The notes under the pieces are model-generated. The model did not search any database, was not told the origin of the DNA, and saw only the letters and a program-made list of their open reading frames with translations. Shown piece by piece: positions 55,510 to 63,954 of a DNA stretch of 64,000 nt. A program made the translations under genes and the position numbers. The stretch comes from Bacillus ectoiniformans (GTDB lineage Bacteria; Bacillota; Bacilli; Bacillales; Domibacillaceae), in assembly GCF_016908875.1 (NCBI RefSeq), contig NZ_JAFBES010000004.1, positions 248,001 to 312,000 of the forward strand, in the 5' to 3' direction. Each line of letters starts with the position of its first letter. Within the stretch, counting starts at the first letter, position 1.

Positions 55510-56091
55510 TTATTTCGCTTCGCTTACTAAATTTCTCATCATTTCTTCATCCATCGGGCCGATGATTTTTTGATGAATGGTGCCATCTGTGTTGATGATG
55601 TAAGTCGTCGGAATTGTATAGGCTTCATACTGCTTGCCAATCGCTCCCTCTTCATCTAAAGGAATCGGAAAGGTTAACTCGTATTGCTTGGCAAACTCCT
55701 TGATCGCATCCGTTCCCTTATCACTGCTCGTTAAATTAACTGCAAGAATTTCCACATTGCGATCCTTAGCTTCCTTTTCATAGAACTTCTGCATATGAGG
55801 CATTTCCGCTTTACAAGGCGGACACCAGGTCGCCCAAAAGTTTAAAATCACCTTTTTTCCTTGATAATCCGATAAAGACCGTTCTTTGCCATCCAGAGAA
55901 TTTAAGGTGAAATCAGGAGCCGCTTGTCCCGCACCGAGACCTGATTCTACACTTGAATCCACTTGATTTTCCGTTGCGATCTGACCGGGATTTTCAATTT
56001 CGGATTGTTCTTTTCGATCGTTGATGATATTTACAGCAGCAATCCCTATTAGCAGTGCCACTAGCAAGATGCCAAACCATTTTTTACCCAA
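55510..56091 (-). CDS. Thiol-disulfide oxidoreductase, TlpA/ResA type
   Basis: A 193-aa membrane-anchored thioredoxin-like protein: N-terminal TM (about 5-22), then a periplasm-facing domain with the active site FWATWCPPC (Cys90, Cys93) and a cis-Pro loop YTIPTTYII. ResA reduces apocytochrome c for heme attachment in Bacillus; cytochrome c-551 is encoded 5 kb away. It overlaps the upstream membrane-protein gene by 8 bp, so translation is coupled. Confidence 0.88.
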   Translation of the reverse strand: MGKKWFGILLVALLIGIAAVNIINDRKEQSEIENPGQIATENQVDSSVESGLGAGQAAPDFTLNSLDGKERSLSDYQGKKVILNFWATWCPPCKAEMPHMQKFYEKEAKDRNVEILAVNLTSSDKGTDAIKEFAKQYELTFPIPLDEEGAIGKQYEAYTIPTTYIINTDGTIHQKIIGPMDEEMMRNLVSEAK

Positions 56092-56677
56092 CGCTTTCTC
56101 TCCTTTCGTTCCATATCCAAAAGATAGCTACTATACTATACGCCAAAACGGTCATGGAAAATAACTGCCCATTCCAAGAATAAAAGAAAATCTGCCACAG
56201 TGTAAACAAGATCAGGCGATTTGACTGGTTAAATAACGAATTTAACCACTTTGTCACAAAGACCAAGCTGCCTGCGAGCTGAATAACAAGCATCAGAGTG
56301 AATTCCCCGTTAAGAATCGGCAAGGCGGCTTCCTTGGCGATTACCACTACCATCCAGGTGAAAATAAGTGCCGTCATTTGTTCTCGCGGCCATTTCCATC
56401 CTGAGTAAAGAAGATTCATAAGTAAGGCGAGCCATACACCCTTTACTCCGCCATTAAAGTATATAAGCGACATGGGGGCTTGTAAGACGAGTGAAAAACT
56501 GAATAGCACGACACTCAGTTTCCATACAGCAATAAATAAAAATACAGCATTGCTGTAGATATCTGCACACTCTTTCCCATAGCGCAGTCTTGCAAACACA
56601 CCGCCTGCGATGAAAGCCAAAATTAGTGCCAAGTGTGAAGCCGGAAGCGTTAAGGATCCAATTGTAAACCACTTCAT
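56084..56677 (-). CDS. polytopic membrane protein, unknown function
   Basis: A 197-aa protein with about six hydrophobic helices and no recognised motif. It sits between the methyltransferase and the ResA-like gene (4-bp gap upstream, 8-bp overlap downstream), so it probably works with the thiol-redox protein, for example as an electron-donating or accessory membrane partner. That is inference only. No conserved cysteine pair is visible, so a CcdA-like role is not supported. Confidence 0.75.
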   Translation of the reverse strand: MKWFTIGSLTLPASHLALILAFIAGGVFARLRYGKECADIYSNAVFLFIAVWKLSVVLFSFSLVLQAPMSLIYFNGGVKGVWLALLMNLLYSGWKWPREQMTALIFTWMVVVIAKEAALPILNGEFTLMLVIQLAGSLVFVTKWLNSLFNQSNRLILFTLWQIFFYSWNGQLFSMTVLAYSIVAIFWIWNERRESVG

Positions 56678-56681
56678 TGAT

Positions 56682-57251
56682 CTATTTCAGCTTCGCCATC
56701 ATATAATAAACGGCGTCGCTCACATGACCTACTTCTGTTCTGTACCCAGCTTTTTCAAGCATGGCTTTCATCTCTTGAGACGATATGCGGTGATCAATCG
56801 GCGGTCCCGCTTCTGATTCAACAGCTTCCCAATCGAGTATCAGCCACTTTCCGTCTGAACGCAGATAGCCTTTTAATTCTTGCATCATTTTTTCAAGGTG
56901 CGGAACTTCATGCAAGACAAGGGAAGCAATGGCCACATCTATGCTTTGCTTATCAAGCGGCAGCTCTTCAATTGTTGATAAAATATAATTGATGTTCGAT
57001 ACACCTTGCTCAGCTGCACGTGCCTTTAATAAATCCAGCATCGGCTGCTGCACATCCACCGCATGCACATCCGTATGTACTTGATTGGCGATTGGAAGTG
57101 TTAAGTACCCATTTCCGCAGCCTAGATCGGCCACTGTGTTTTCTGGGTTCAGCTGTAACAGTTCTAGGACATGATCAACCGGCAGCCATTTTTGCCGATC
57201 CGGATGCACCAATTTTTCTGCCTTCTTATAATTAAACAGTTTGTCCGTCAT
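56682..57251 (-). CDS. Class I SAM-dependent methyltransferase
   Basis: A 189-aa protein with the SAM-binding motif I VADLGCGNGYL (about 40-50), an acidic AVDVQQPML (motif II) and LPLDKQSIDVAIASLVLHEV (post-II). The substrate is unknown. It leads a short operon with the membrane protein and ResA-like genes, 4 bp apart. Confidence 0.87.
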   Translation of the reverse strand: MTDKLFNYKKAEKLVHPDRQKWLPVDHVLELLQLNPENTVADLGCGNGYLTLPIANQVHTDVHAVDVQQPMLDLLKARAAEQGVSNINYILSTIEELPLDKQSIDVAIASLVLHEVPHLEKMMQELKGYLRSDGKWLILDWEAVESEAGPPIDHRISSQEMKAMLEKAGYRTEVGHVSDAVYYMMAKLK

Positions 57252-57346
57252 TCGTCATCGCTCCCTTTATACCTCTGATGGTATACATCATACATTAACA
57301 AATTTCCTTCGTCCAACATTTTACATTGATTGGATTCCCTCATTAA

Positions 57347-57388
57347 AACACAAATAAGCAAGCTGCCCTGCGAACGGACAGCTTGCTT
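57347..57388 (-). terminator. terminator after the YjcZ-like gene
   Basis: Perfect 10-bp stem AAGCAAGCTG/CAGCTTGCTT with a 13-nt loop, followed by ATTTGTGTTTT on the minus strand. Confidence 0.8.
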
Positions 57389-57399
57389 AGGTGTCAAGA

Positions 57400-57501
57400 T
57401 TAGAAGCCCCAGCCTACATATGCTGAACCAACAATAATTAATAGAATGAACAAGACAACGATTAACGCGAAACCGCCGCCGTAACCTCCGCAACCACTCA
57501 T
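57400..57501 (-). CDS. YjcZ-family sporulation mini-protein
   Basis: A 33-aa protein: a glycine-rich start ([15 protein letters not shown]), then one hydrophobic helix ending [10 protein letters not shown]. This is the pattern of the YjcZ/YhcZ-type mini-proteins that accumulate in Bacillus spores. The RBS GGGGAGGTG lies 7 nt before the ATG at 57501. It is followed by its own terminator. The gene is short and easily missed. Function unknown. Confidence 0.88.
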   Translation of the reverse strand: MSGCGGYGGGFALIVVLFILLIIVGSAYVGWGF

Positions 57502-57624
57502 CAATAACACCTCCCCTTTCTCTTACAATTACAGAGTATGCAGATAGTGACAGTTTGCCCGGGCAAATGCCCATTCGGAAGAATTGATGAGGCGGAGCCG
57601 GGTGGGGTTAGCGGTTTATGAAGG

Positions 57625-57750
57625 TTTCTTCGATGGGTTTTACGCTCTAACGGCGGCTTGGGATATTCTAACGGCGGTAAACTGAATTCTATCGGCGGCT
57701 TTTGCCTTTCTATCGGCGCAATGCTGCTTTCTACCAGCAACTCCGCAACT
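57625..57750. repeat. 21-bp-period degenerate array, locus 3
   Basis: Between the M23 gene and the YjcZ-like gene. Units start at 57625, 57646, 57667, 57688, 57709 and 57730, each exactly 21 bp apart. The plus-strand core TCTATCGGCGGC is the same TATCRGCRRCTT motif seen on the minus strand at locus 2. The minus-strand frame over it reads as heptapeptides (PPIEFSL, PPLEYPK, PPLERKT) without an RBS. The rest of the 340-bp gap holds the two terminators and RBS. Confidence 0.9.
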
Positions 57751-57802
57751 CCGCAATACCGCCGCTGCAGAGCACTTCCTCAGCCTCTCGCTCTCCACTA
57801 TA

Positions 57803-57836
57803 GAAAAAAGCTGCGACCCCCAGAAGGTCACAGCTT
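57803..57836 (-). terminator. terminator after the M23 hydrolase gene
   Basis: Stem AAAGCTG-GACC/GGTC-CAGCTTT with one internal mismatch, followed by TTTTTTC on the minus strand, 8 nt past the stop. Confidence 0.85.
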
Positions 57837-57843
57837 TGATCTA

Positions 57844-59184
57844 TTAAAAGTTAATATATTTAGCTGGATCAACAGCATTCTCTTTGCCAAGTGTCCACGG
57901 TCCTTCGTGGATTTCAAAGTGTAAATGCTGGCCATATGAACGGCCTGTGTTACCCATGTATCCGATCGTTTGTCCTTTAGATACGTGGCCGCCTTGCACC
58001 ACGCGGTCAGACATATGCGCGTAGACAGTGGTAAATACTTTACCATTGATAGAGTGAGAGATCATGATCGCATTTCCATAAGTAGATGAATAATACGAGC
58101 GAATCACTACTCCGTCAGCTGCCGCTACGATTGGCACACTTGCACTATTCGCAATATCGATCCCTTTATGGTCACCTAAGCTTCTCGTACCGAAATTTGA
58201 AGACACGCGGCCCTGTGCCGGACGTGTAAAGGAACCAGATGAAACGGCTGGTGCATCATTTGAACGGCCGGAAGATGGCGCTGGCGCAGCTTTTTCTTCC
58301 TTAGGTGCCGGAGATGAAGGACGTTTTTGGCTCTCGGCTTCTCTTTGTTTTCTTTCGCGCTCTAAACGTTCTTGTTCTTTGCGTTTTCTTTCTTCTTCAG
58401 CTAGGCGAGTTTTTTCAGAAGCAATCGCTTCTTTAATCGCTGCTTCTTGATCAGATAGAAGCTTGTTTTCTTCTTCCATGCCGATTTTTTCTTCATGAGC
58501 ATGGTCTTCTTCGTCCACCAAATGCTTCATGATTTTGTTTTTCTCCGCTTTCTTTACATCAAGCTCTGATTTTAACGTTTCAAGATCACTTAGCATGTTT
58601 TCAAGGTTAGCTAAGTCTTCTTTTACTTTCTTCTCACTTGCTTCAAGCTGTGCTTTATCTTTCTCTTGTTCTTCTAAAATACTTTTATCTGCATTCACAA
58701 GAGTCGTAACAGCTGTCGCGCGGTTGATGAAATCACTGAAGCTTTCTGAACCTAGCAGCACATCCACATAGCTTGCAGAACCGCCGCTTTGCTGAAGAGA
58801 ACGTGCCCGGTCTTGAAGAACTAAATTACGCTCCGCAATTCGAACCTTTAACTCTTTAATTTCTTTTTGCAGCTTCGCAATTTCAGCTTTTGTCGTTTCA
58901 ATTTGCTCCTGCTTTTTACGGATCTTTGATTCTGCATCCATAATCGCTGTATCTAATTTTTCAATTTCAGCAGATAATTTATCCTGCTCTCCTTGAAGTT
59001 CACTAATCTTGCTATTTTTATCTTCAATTGATTTCTCAATATCTGAACGTTTATTTTCAATTTGATTTTGACGGTTCTCCAGATCAGAAAGTTTAGAAGC
59101 TGATACCTCTCCTGTTAAGCCAAAAGTGCTTCCTAAACCAAGTGATGCTGCTAAAGCAATCGTCAGACTGACACGTTTCTTCAA
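57844..59184 (-). CDS. Coiled-coil M23 peptidoglycan hydrolase (EnvC/PcsB-like)
   Basis: A 446-aa secreted protein: signal peptide (about 1-29), a long coiled coil (about 32-290, rich in KK/EE heptads), an Ala-Pro linker and a LytM (M23) domain with zinc ligands in HKGIDIAN and HLHFEIHEG. The start is TTG at 59184, 8 nt after AGGAG. It directly precedes ftsX-ftsE, so it is a good candidate for the FtsEX-activated hydrolase, the role CwlO has in B. subtilis. The M23 domain instead of NlpC/P60 is a notable difference. Confidence 0.9.
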   Translation of the reverse strand: MKKRVSLTIALAASLGLGSTFGLTGEVSASKLSDLENRQNQIENKRSDIEKSIEDKNSKISELQGEQDKLSAEIEKLDTAIMDAESKIRKKQEQIETTKAEIAKLQKEIKELKVRIAERNLVLQDRARSLQQSGGSASYVDVLLGSESFSDFINRATAVTTLVNADKSILEEQEKDKAQLEASEKKVKEDLANLENMLSDLETLKSELDVKKAEKNKIMKHLVDEEDHAHEEKIGMEEENKLLSDQEAAIKEAIASEKTRLAEEERKRKEQERLERERKQREAESQKRPSSPAPKEEKAAPAPSSGRSNDAPAVSSGSFTRPAQGRVSSNFGTRSLGDHKGIDIANSASVPIVAAADGVVIRSYYSSTYGNAIMISHSINGKVFTTVYAHMSDRVVQGGHVSKGQTIGYMGNTGRSYGQHLHFEIHEGPWTLGKENAVDPAKYINF

Positions 59185-59263
59185 CAGTGATTCTCCTCCC
59201 TTTTCCCCAATCAATCATTTTGTATGTTTACTTCTTTGTAGATAGGTTACAGTTAACTATAAG

Positions 59264-60148
59264 TTAAATTTTTAAGAACTTGCGGACGGACATGAAACTT
59301 CCCCACATGCCGATGAATGCGCCAATTAAGATAATAATGCCGCTCACTTGCAAGACGAACGGGAAGTAATCAAGCAATTGGATAAACTCTCCCTGCAATC
59401 GCATCGCGGCTTCATCTGCTACATATCGGTAACCGATGACAACGGCGAGGATTGGCAGAACGGATCCGAGAATACCAAGCCACAATCCTTCTAAAATAAA
59501 TGGCCAGCGAATAAACCAGTTGGTCGCACCTACTAACCTCATAATCTCAATTTCCTTACGGCGAGCAAAAATCGTAATTTTGATCGTATTGGAAATTAAA
59601 AACATCGCTGTAAATAATAACCCAAGAATGAGCACAAGTCCAACATTTCGACTTGTTTTTAAGACATCAAATAATTTTTCGACTTTCTTTTCGCCATAGA
59701 TCGCGGCTTCAGTTGCGGTAAACTTCTCGATTTTTTTTGCTGCTTTCGGCGTATCAATCGGACGTTTTGTCTTTACGATATAGACATCGTAAAGCGGGTT
59801 GTTTTGTTCAAACAAGGCAAAATCGTCACCTAAATCTTTAATTAAGTTCTGCAGCTCTTTTTCTTTCGACGAATATTCTACACTATCCACTTCTGGCAGA
59901 TTGGCAATCTTCTGCTCGAGCATCTTTTTATCCGCATCAGACGCTTCTAATTTCACATGCACTCGCACTTCTACGTCTTTTTCAATATCGGTGGCTACTT
60001 TGTTCATATTTAGCATGACAACCAGGAACACACCGACTAATAGTAAAGTAACCGTCACTGCAGATACAGCTGCAAATGTCATCCAGCCATTTCGGCGCAG
60101 GTTCTTGAAGCTCTCACGGTAGTGGCGTCGTAATGTACTAGCCTTCAT
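59264..60148 (-). CDS. ftsX: Cell division ABC transporter permease FtsX
   Basis: Membrane subunit of FtsEX, which couples ATP use to hydrolase activation in the wall. The 294-aa protein has four TM helices: one N-terminal (about 23-46), a large extracellular domain (about 47-165) that binds the coiled-coil hydrolase, and three C-terminal (FtsX/MacB fold, LVGATNWFIRWPFILEG). The ATG at 60148 overlaps the ftsE end by 11 bp. Confidence 0.96.
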   Translation of the reverse strand: MKASTLRRHYRESFKNLRRNGWMTFAAVSAVTVTLLLVGVFLVVMLNMNKVATDIEKDVEVRVHVKLEASDADKKMLEQKIANLPEVDSVEYSSKEKELQNLIKDLGDDFALFEQNNPLYDVYIVKTKRPIDTPKAAKKIEKFTATEAAIYGEKKVEKLFDVLKTSRNVGLVLILGLLFTAMFLISNTIKITIFARRKEIEIMRLVGATNWFIRWPFILEGLWLGILGSVLPILAVVIGYRYVADEAAMRLQGEFIQLLDYFPFVLQVSGIIILIGAFIGMWGSFMSVRKFLKI

Positions 60149-60824
60149 ATCCGTAATCACCTCGCTGTTCATCACGTACGATTCGTCCGCCTTCAATGGC
60201 AATGACCCGGCGTTTAATCGTATTCACTATGTCTTTATTATGAGTGGCCATCACGACGGTCGTTCCTGTCGCATTGATCGCTTCAAAGATACTCATGATA
60301 TCCCAAGACGTTTCTGGATCTAAGTTCCCTGTCGGCTCATCCGCAATCACTACTTTTGGTTTGTTGACGATGGAGCGGGCAATCGATACACGCTGCTGCT
60401 CTCCGCCTGACAGTTCATCCGGTACCATTCGAGCCTTGTGCTTTAACCCAACAAGGTCTAACACTTCCATAACCCTTTTCTTTATGTACTCGGGTGATTC
60501 TTCTATAGATTCTAATGCAAATGCAATATTTTCATATACGGTTAATGTCGGAAGAAGTTTAAAGTCTTGGAACACCACTCCGACTTGTCTGCGTAAATAA
60601 GGAACGCGATGATCTTTCAATGTGGCAAGCTGAATGCCATTTACGATAATGTTTCCGCTCGTTGGTTTCTCTTCGCGGTACATCATTTTAATAAACGTGG
60701 ATTTACCAGCTCCGCTTGACCCGACGACATAAATAAATTCGCCTTGTTTGATCGTGACACTGATATCATTGACAGCCACGACGCCATTCGGATACTTCTT
60801 GGTCACGCCTTTCATTTCTATCAT
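60138..60824 (-). CDS. ftsE: Cell division ATP-binding protein FtsE
   Basis: ATPase of FtsEX. The 228-aa ABC protein has Walker A GSSGAGKST (35-43), the Q-loop, the signature LSGGEQQR, Walker B VIADEPTGNLD and the H-loop ATHNKD. ATG at 60824 has AGGTGA 5 nt upstream. A promoter and an attenuator-like hairpin lie in the leader. Confidence 0.97.
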   Translation of the reverse strand: MIEMKGVTKKYPNGVVAVNDISVTIKQGEFIYVVGSSGAGKSTFIKMMYREEKPTSGNIIVNGIQLATLKDHRVPYLRRQVGVVFQDFKLLPTLTVYENIAFALESIEESPEYIKKRVMEVLDLVGLKHKARMVPDELSGGEQQRVSIARSIVNKPKVVIADEPTGNLDPETSWDIMSIFEAINATGTTVVMATHNKDIVNTIKRRVIAIEGGRIVRDEQRGDYGYEG

Positions 60825-60864
60825 CCATATCACCTAACATTTTTTATTATTACTAATTTTTTCA

Positions 60865-60890
60865 GAAAAAAAAGCTGACTCCATCAGCTT
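60865..60890 (-). terminator. attenuator-like hairpin in the ftsE leader
   Basis: Stem AAGCTGA/TCAGCTT with a 5-nt loop followed by eight T on the minus strand. It lies between a good -10 box and the ftsE RBS, so RNA from that promoter would meet it before ftsE. It could also be a second terminator for cccB readthrough. Confidence 0.65.
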
Positions 60891-60913
60891 TAGCTCCGCT
60901 CTATTTCAGACTC

Positions 60914-60919
60914 ATTATA
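60914..60919 (-). promoter_or_regulatory. -10 box of a probable ftsE promoter
   Basis: Perfect TATAAT on the minus strand with a weak -35 (TGAATT, spacing 16). The predicted start is near 60908, about 20 nt upstream of the hairpin. Confidence 0.5.
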
Positions 60920-61009
60920 TCATTGTTCTTAGTGAAATTCAGGTAAAATTGTGTTACATTTTCGTATCAGACTGTAATATATCTGTGGTATTTTGTCTTT
61001 TTTTGCTGC

Positions 61010-61041
61010 AAAAAAGCGCTAGCGGAGATCCACTAGCACTT
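61010..61041 (-). terminator. terminator after cccB
   Basis: Long stem AAGTGCTAG-GG/CC-CTAGCGCTT with a GG-A-TCT-CC-type top, followed by TTTTTTG on the minus strand. Confidence 0.88.
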
Positions 61042-61059
61042 CTTGTCTTTCACGTATTC

Positions 61060-61428
61060 TTATTTCTTCGCTGCTAACCACTCAGCTACTGCTTCCGCAT
61101 CTTCACCTTGAACGACGTTTGGAGGCATTTGTCCTTGACCGTTTTTAATGACACCTAAAATGTCATCTTTACTTTTGTCTGCGCCAATTTTATCTAAAGC
61201 CGGACCCATCCCGCCTTCAAGATTGCCGCCGTGACAGCTCATACAGCTTTTGTTGTACACTTCTTGTCCAGCAGACGCATCTGCTGTTTCAGCCGGCGCT
61301 TCTTCAGTTGTTTCTTCCGTTGCCGGTTCTTTTTCTTCCTCAGGTGCTGCCTCCTCGTCGCCTCCGCATGCTGCGAGTGCCATAGAAGACCCTAACAAAA
61401 TCGCTAATAATGACTTTTTCAGCTTCAT
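61060..61428 (-). CDS. cccB: Cytochrome c-551 lipoprotein
   Basis: Membrane-anchored electron carrier between the bc complex and cytochrome oxidase. The 122-aa protein has a lipoprotein signal (LAAC, acylated Cys21), an acidic linker (about 22-50), the heme-binding CMSCH (62-66) and the axial Met101 in GQMPPN. ATG at 61428 follows GAGGAGG. It lies between yitT and ftsE as in B. subtilis. Lipidation would need Lgt, encoded at about 37 kb. Confidence 0.95.
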   Translation of the reverse strand: MKLKKSLLAILLGSSMALAACGGDEEAAPEEEKEPATEETTEEAPAETADASAGQEVYNKSCMSCHGGNLEGGMGPALDKIGADKSKDDILGVIKNGQGQMPPNVVQGEDAEAVAEWLAAKK

Positions 61429-61476
61429 CTTATTCCTCCTCAGGAAAATATTGTTCACAACATAATTATACCAGTT

Positions 61477-62337
61477 TTAACTTAAATTGAAACCTTCTCC
61501 CAACACCTCAGACGCATCCATAACGACCACAAACGCTTTCGGATCAATGTCTTTCACCAATTGTTTTAATTTTGTGAATTCCGATTGATCAATGACACAC
61601 ATTAAGACAGGCCGTTCTGAATCCGTGTATCCGCCTTGTGCAGATAACCGAGTAATTCCGCGATCCATTGTATGTATAATGCTCGCTTTCACTTCTTCCT
61701 GCTTCTCAGTAATAATCATAACCATTTTCGACCTTGTTAAACCTACTTGAATTAAATCAATGGTTTTACTCGTCACATATAATCCTATTAAAGCGTAAAG
61801 CCCCTTTTCAATATTAAATACTGCCGCCGCAGACAGGACAATGATTCCATCAATAATAGCTACGCATTTTCCTAACGACATATTCGTGAATTTATGAAGG
61901 ATTTGTGCCGCTAGATCGGTTCCGCCCGTTGACCCTTTTCCGCGAAAAACAATGCCAAGTCCCAGTCCTACGCCAATTCCTCCGAAAAGCGCGCCCAGCA
62001 GCGGCTCAAGCGTCCAAGGCTCCCACTCCCTCGTCAAATAGACAATTAGAGGCAGGAAGGCTGTTCCTATTAATGTTTTTACCCCGTATTGGCGGCCTAA
62101 AATCAAAACACCCGTAATAAACAGCGGAATGTTAAACGCCCATTGGACATACGCCGGTTCCCAGCCGAATAAACCTTTTAATATCGTACTAATGCCGCTT
62201 ACCCCGCCAGAGGCCACCTCATTCGGCAGCAAAAACACGTTAAAGGCTATGGCCACAATGGCAGAACCGACTGCTACATAGGCATATTCAATCAGTTTTT
62301 CAATGGCAGGTGTTCGGCTATTTCTTCTTCGATTCAT
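61477..62337 (-). CDS. YitT-family membrane protein (YvjA type)
   Basis: A 286-aa protein with an N-terminal five-helix YitT (DUF161) domain (about 15-195, LLPNEVASGGVSGIST and FRGKGSTGGTDLAAQI) and a C-terminal cytosolic DUF2179 domain (about 205-280). The function is unknown; conserved next to cccB and ftsEX in Bacillus. Confidence 0.88.
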   Translation of the reverse strand: MNRRRNSRTPAIEKLIEYAYVAVGSAIVAIAFNVFLLPNEVASGGVSGISTILKGLFGWEPAYVQWAFNIPLFITGVLILGRQYGVKTLIGTAFLPLIVYLTREWEPWTLEPLLGALFGGIGVGLGLGIVFRGKGSTGGTDLAAQILHKFTNMSLGKCVAIIDGIIVLSAAAVFNIEKGLYALIGLYVTSKTIDLIQVGLTRSKMVMIITEKQEEVKASIIHTMDRGITRLSAQGGYTDSERPVLMCVIDQSEFTKLKQLVKDIDPKAFVVVMDASEVLGEGFNLS

Positions 62338-62431
62338 GATGACACTCTTCCCTTCTCAAAAAGCCATATAATTTTGAAAAAAAGTATAGCATGACGGCGC
62401 GTGCAAAGGAATATTGCTTAGGTGACGTGGT

Positions 62432-62451
62432 AAAGAAAGAAAGAAAGAAAG
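62432..62451. repeat. tetranucleotide tract (AAAG)5
   Basis: About five AAAG units in the divergent region between the YitT gene and the tandem paralogues, roughly 120 bp from the TTG start of the first paralogue. Confidence 0.8.
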
Positions 62452-62569
62452 ACAGGAATTACTTTCCAGAGTCATGTAAACTAGTAAAACTGCAACTTTC
62501 GACTGATAGAGAGTGATTTTCCTGTTTTTGTATAATAGATACGTACTGATTTTGGAAGGAAGTGACGCA

Positions 62570-63241
62570 TTGAAGACGTTTGGAGCAATCGTTTTATTTA
62601 TTGTAGTAGGAATTATTTTTTGGGGCATTCTTATGGCGATTTCAGAAGCAAATATGCCCGTCAATGAATATATCTATCTCCAGCCTGGAGAAGGCGGAAA
62701 TGTCATTTTATTTCTTTACGCTATATTTCTCACGATTTGCTTTTTTGCCGTGATGAATAAGCTATGGAATTACATGAAATATAAAACGGGCCGCAGTAAA
62801 GAACCGTTCGAATGGAAGTCATTTATCTCAGGATTTCTGCTTTTCGCCGGCATTCCCCACCTTATTTTTCTGCCGCTTCTCTATTTTGCCGTACATAACT
62901 ATATCGCCTTTACAGAAAAAGAAGTCGTGGTTGCGCCTTTTTGGGACCTGACGAATCATCGCTACAGCTGGGACGCAATCGATGCCATTGAAGCGGGCTA
63001 CGAGTATGATGAAGGCAGTTATTATGGCGATTACACTCTTTACTTTATTGACGGACGCGATTGGAATCTATGGGAAGAGGATGCCGATGTTGCCGCTAAG
63101 ATCGTGGAGATTGATCGATTAGCTAAAACGCTAGGTGTAGAGAAAGAGTTTTGGAATATGCCTTACTCCAATGATCTCTACCATTGGTCAGATGAAAGCG
63201 ATGTGTCTTCAGAGACGCTGCATGAGCTGTTTATGAATTAA
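62570..63241 (+). CDS. membrane protein of unknown function, tandem paralogue 1
   Basis: A 223-aa protein with two N-terminal TM helices (about 5-24, 42-62), then TM helices near 88-106 and a C-terminal cytosolic domain (about 110-223) that resembles a PH-like fold (TEKEVVVAPFWDLTNHRYSW, YTLYFIDGRDWNLW). The start is TTG at 62570, 9 nt after GGAAGGA, in a frame that aligns with paralogue 2. No family name is known to me. Confidence 0.8.
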   Translation: MKTFGAIVLFIVVGIIFWGILMAISEANMPVNEYIYLQPGEGGNVILFLYAIFLTICFFAVMNKLWNYMKYKTGRSKEPFEWKSFISGFLLFAGIPHLIFLPLLYFAVHNYIAFTEKEVVVAPFWDLTNHRYSWDAIDAIEAGYEYDEGSYYGDYTLYFIDGRDWNLWEEDADVAAKIVEIDRLAKTLGVEKEFWNMPYSNDLYHWSDESDVSSETLHELFMN

Positions 63242-63264
63242 CTTTCAGAAATGATGTGACAGAA

Positions 63265-63954
63265 ATGAAGGGATTAAGCATCCTTGGCGTTATGTTTGGC
63301 GCAATGATCGTTTGGTACTTCGTGTTGGCGGGAGCGGTTCATTCATTCCAGCCTGAACACGAGTATTTATATTTTCAACCGGGTCTCGGAGCGATCATTA
63401 TTCCGTTTATCTATGCCTTTTTCCTTGGACTGTCTACTTTCTTTATGATTGGTCGGCTTTTGAAATGGAAGGAAAACAAGAGGACATATAGGAAACAATC
63501 ACTCTATTGGAATGGATTTTCAAGCAAAAAAGAGATCGTTACTTGGGTGATATTGCCGAATCTGATCTTGGCACCCTTCATGTATATGGCGATGGATAAC
63601 TATTTGCTTGTGACAGAGAAGGAAATTGTCATTGCCCCTTTTTGGGATCTAGATAGCCAACGTTATAGTTGGGAATCAGTTGACAGCGTAGAACTGGGGT
63701 ATGATTACGATGAAGGCCGATACTTTGGCTATTATGATTTATACCTGCTGGACGGAAATAGCTGGGATCTTTGGGCTGATGGCGAGGAAGCTGCAGGTGA
63801 GCTTCTGAACGTAGACTGCTGGGCGAAGACACAAGGCGTGGAAAAAGAATTTTGGAGCCAGCCTTTTAGAGATGTGGAGAAATTAGCGGATGATGTGAAT
63901 TATGCTGAAGCTGACATTATAGAGTTATTCGAACTGGATCGTGGCTACCAATGA
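63265..63954 (+). CDS. membrane protein of unknown function, tandem paralogue 2
   Basis: A 229-aa protein clearly paralogous to its upstream neighbour: EHEYLYFQPG against NEYIYLQPG, EKEIVIAPFWDLDSQRYSW, GYDYDEGRYFG and GVEKEFWSQPF. It has the same four-TM plus C-terminal domain layout. The ATG at 63265 gives an N-terminal region of the same length as paralogue 1; the GTG at 63256 is less likely. It follows by 23 bp and is co-transcribed. Confidence 0.8.
   Translation: MKGLSILGVMFGAMIVWYFVLAGAVHSFQPEHEYLYFQPGLGAIIIPFIYAFFLGLSTFFMIGRLLKWKENKRTYRKQSLYWNGFSSKKEIVTWVILPNLILAPFMYMAMDNYLLVTEKEIVIAPFWDLDSQRYSWESVDSVELGYDYDEGRYFGYYDLYLLDGNSWDLWADGEEAAGELLNVDCWAKTQGVEKEFWSQPFRDVEKLADDVNYAEADIIELFELDRGYQ

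Noticed and set aside
57501-57740. 79-codon minus-strand frame with PPIE/PPLE heptads over the locus 3 array
   Set aside because: No RBS, and its 3' part overlaps the RBS of the better supported YjcZ-like gene.
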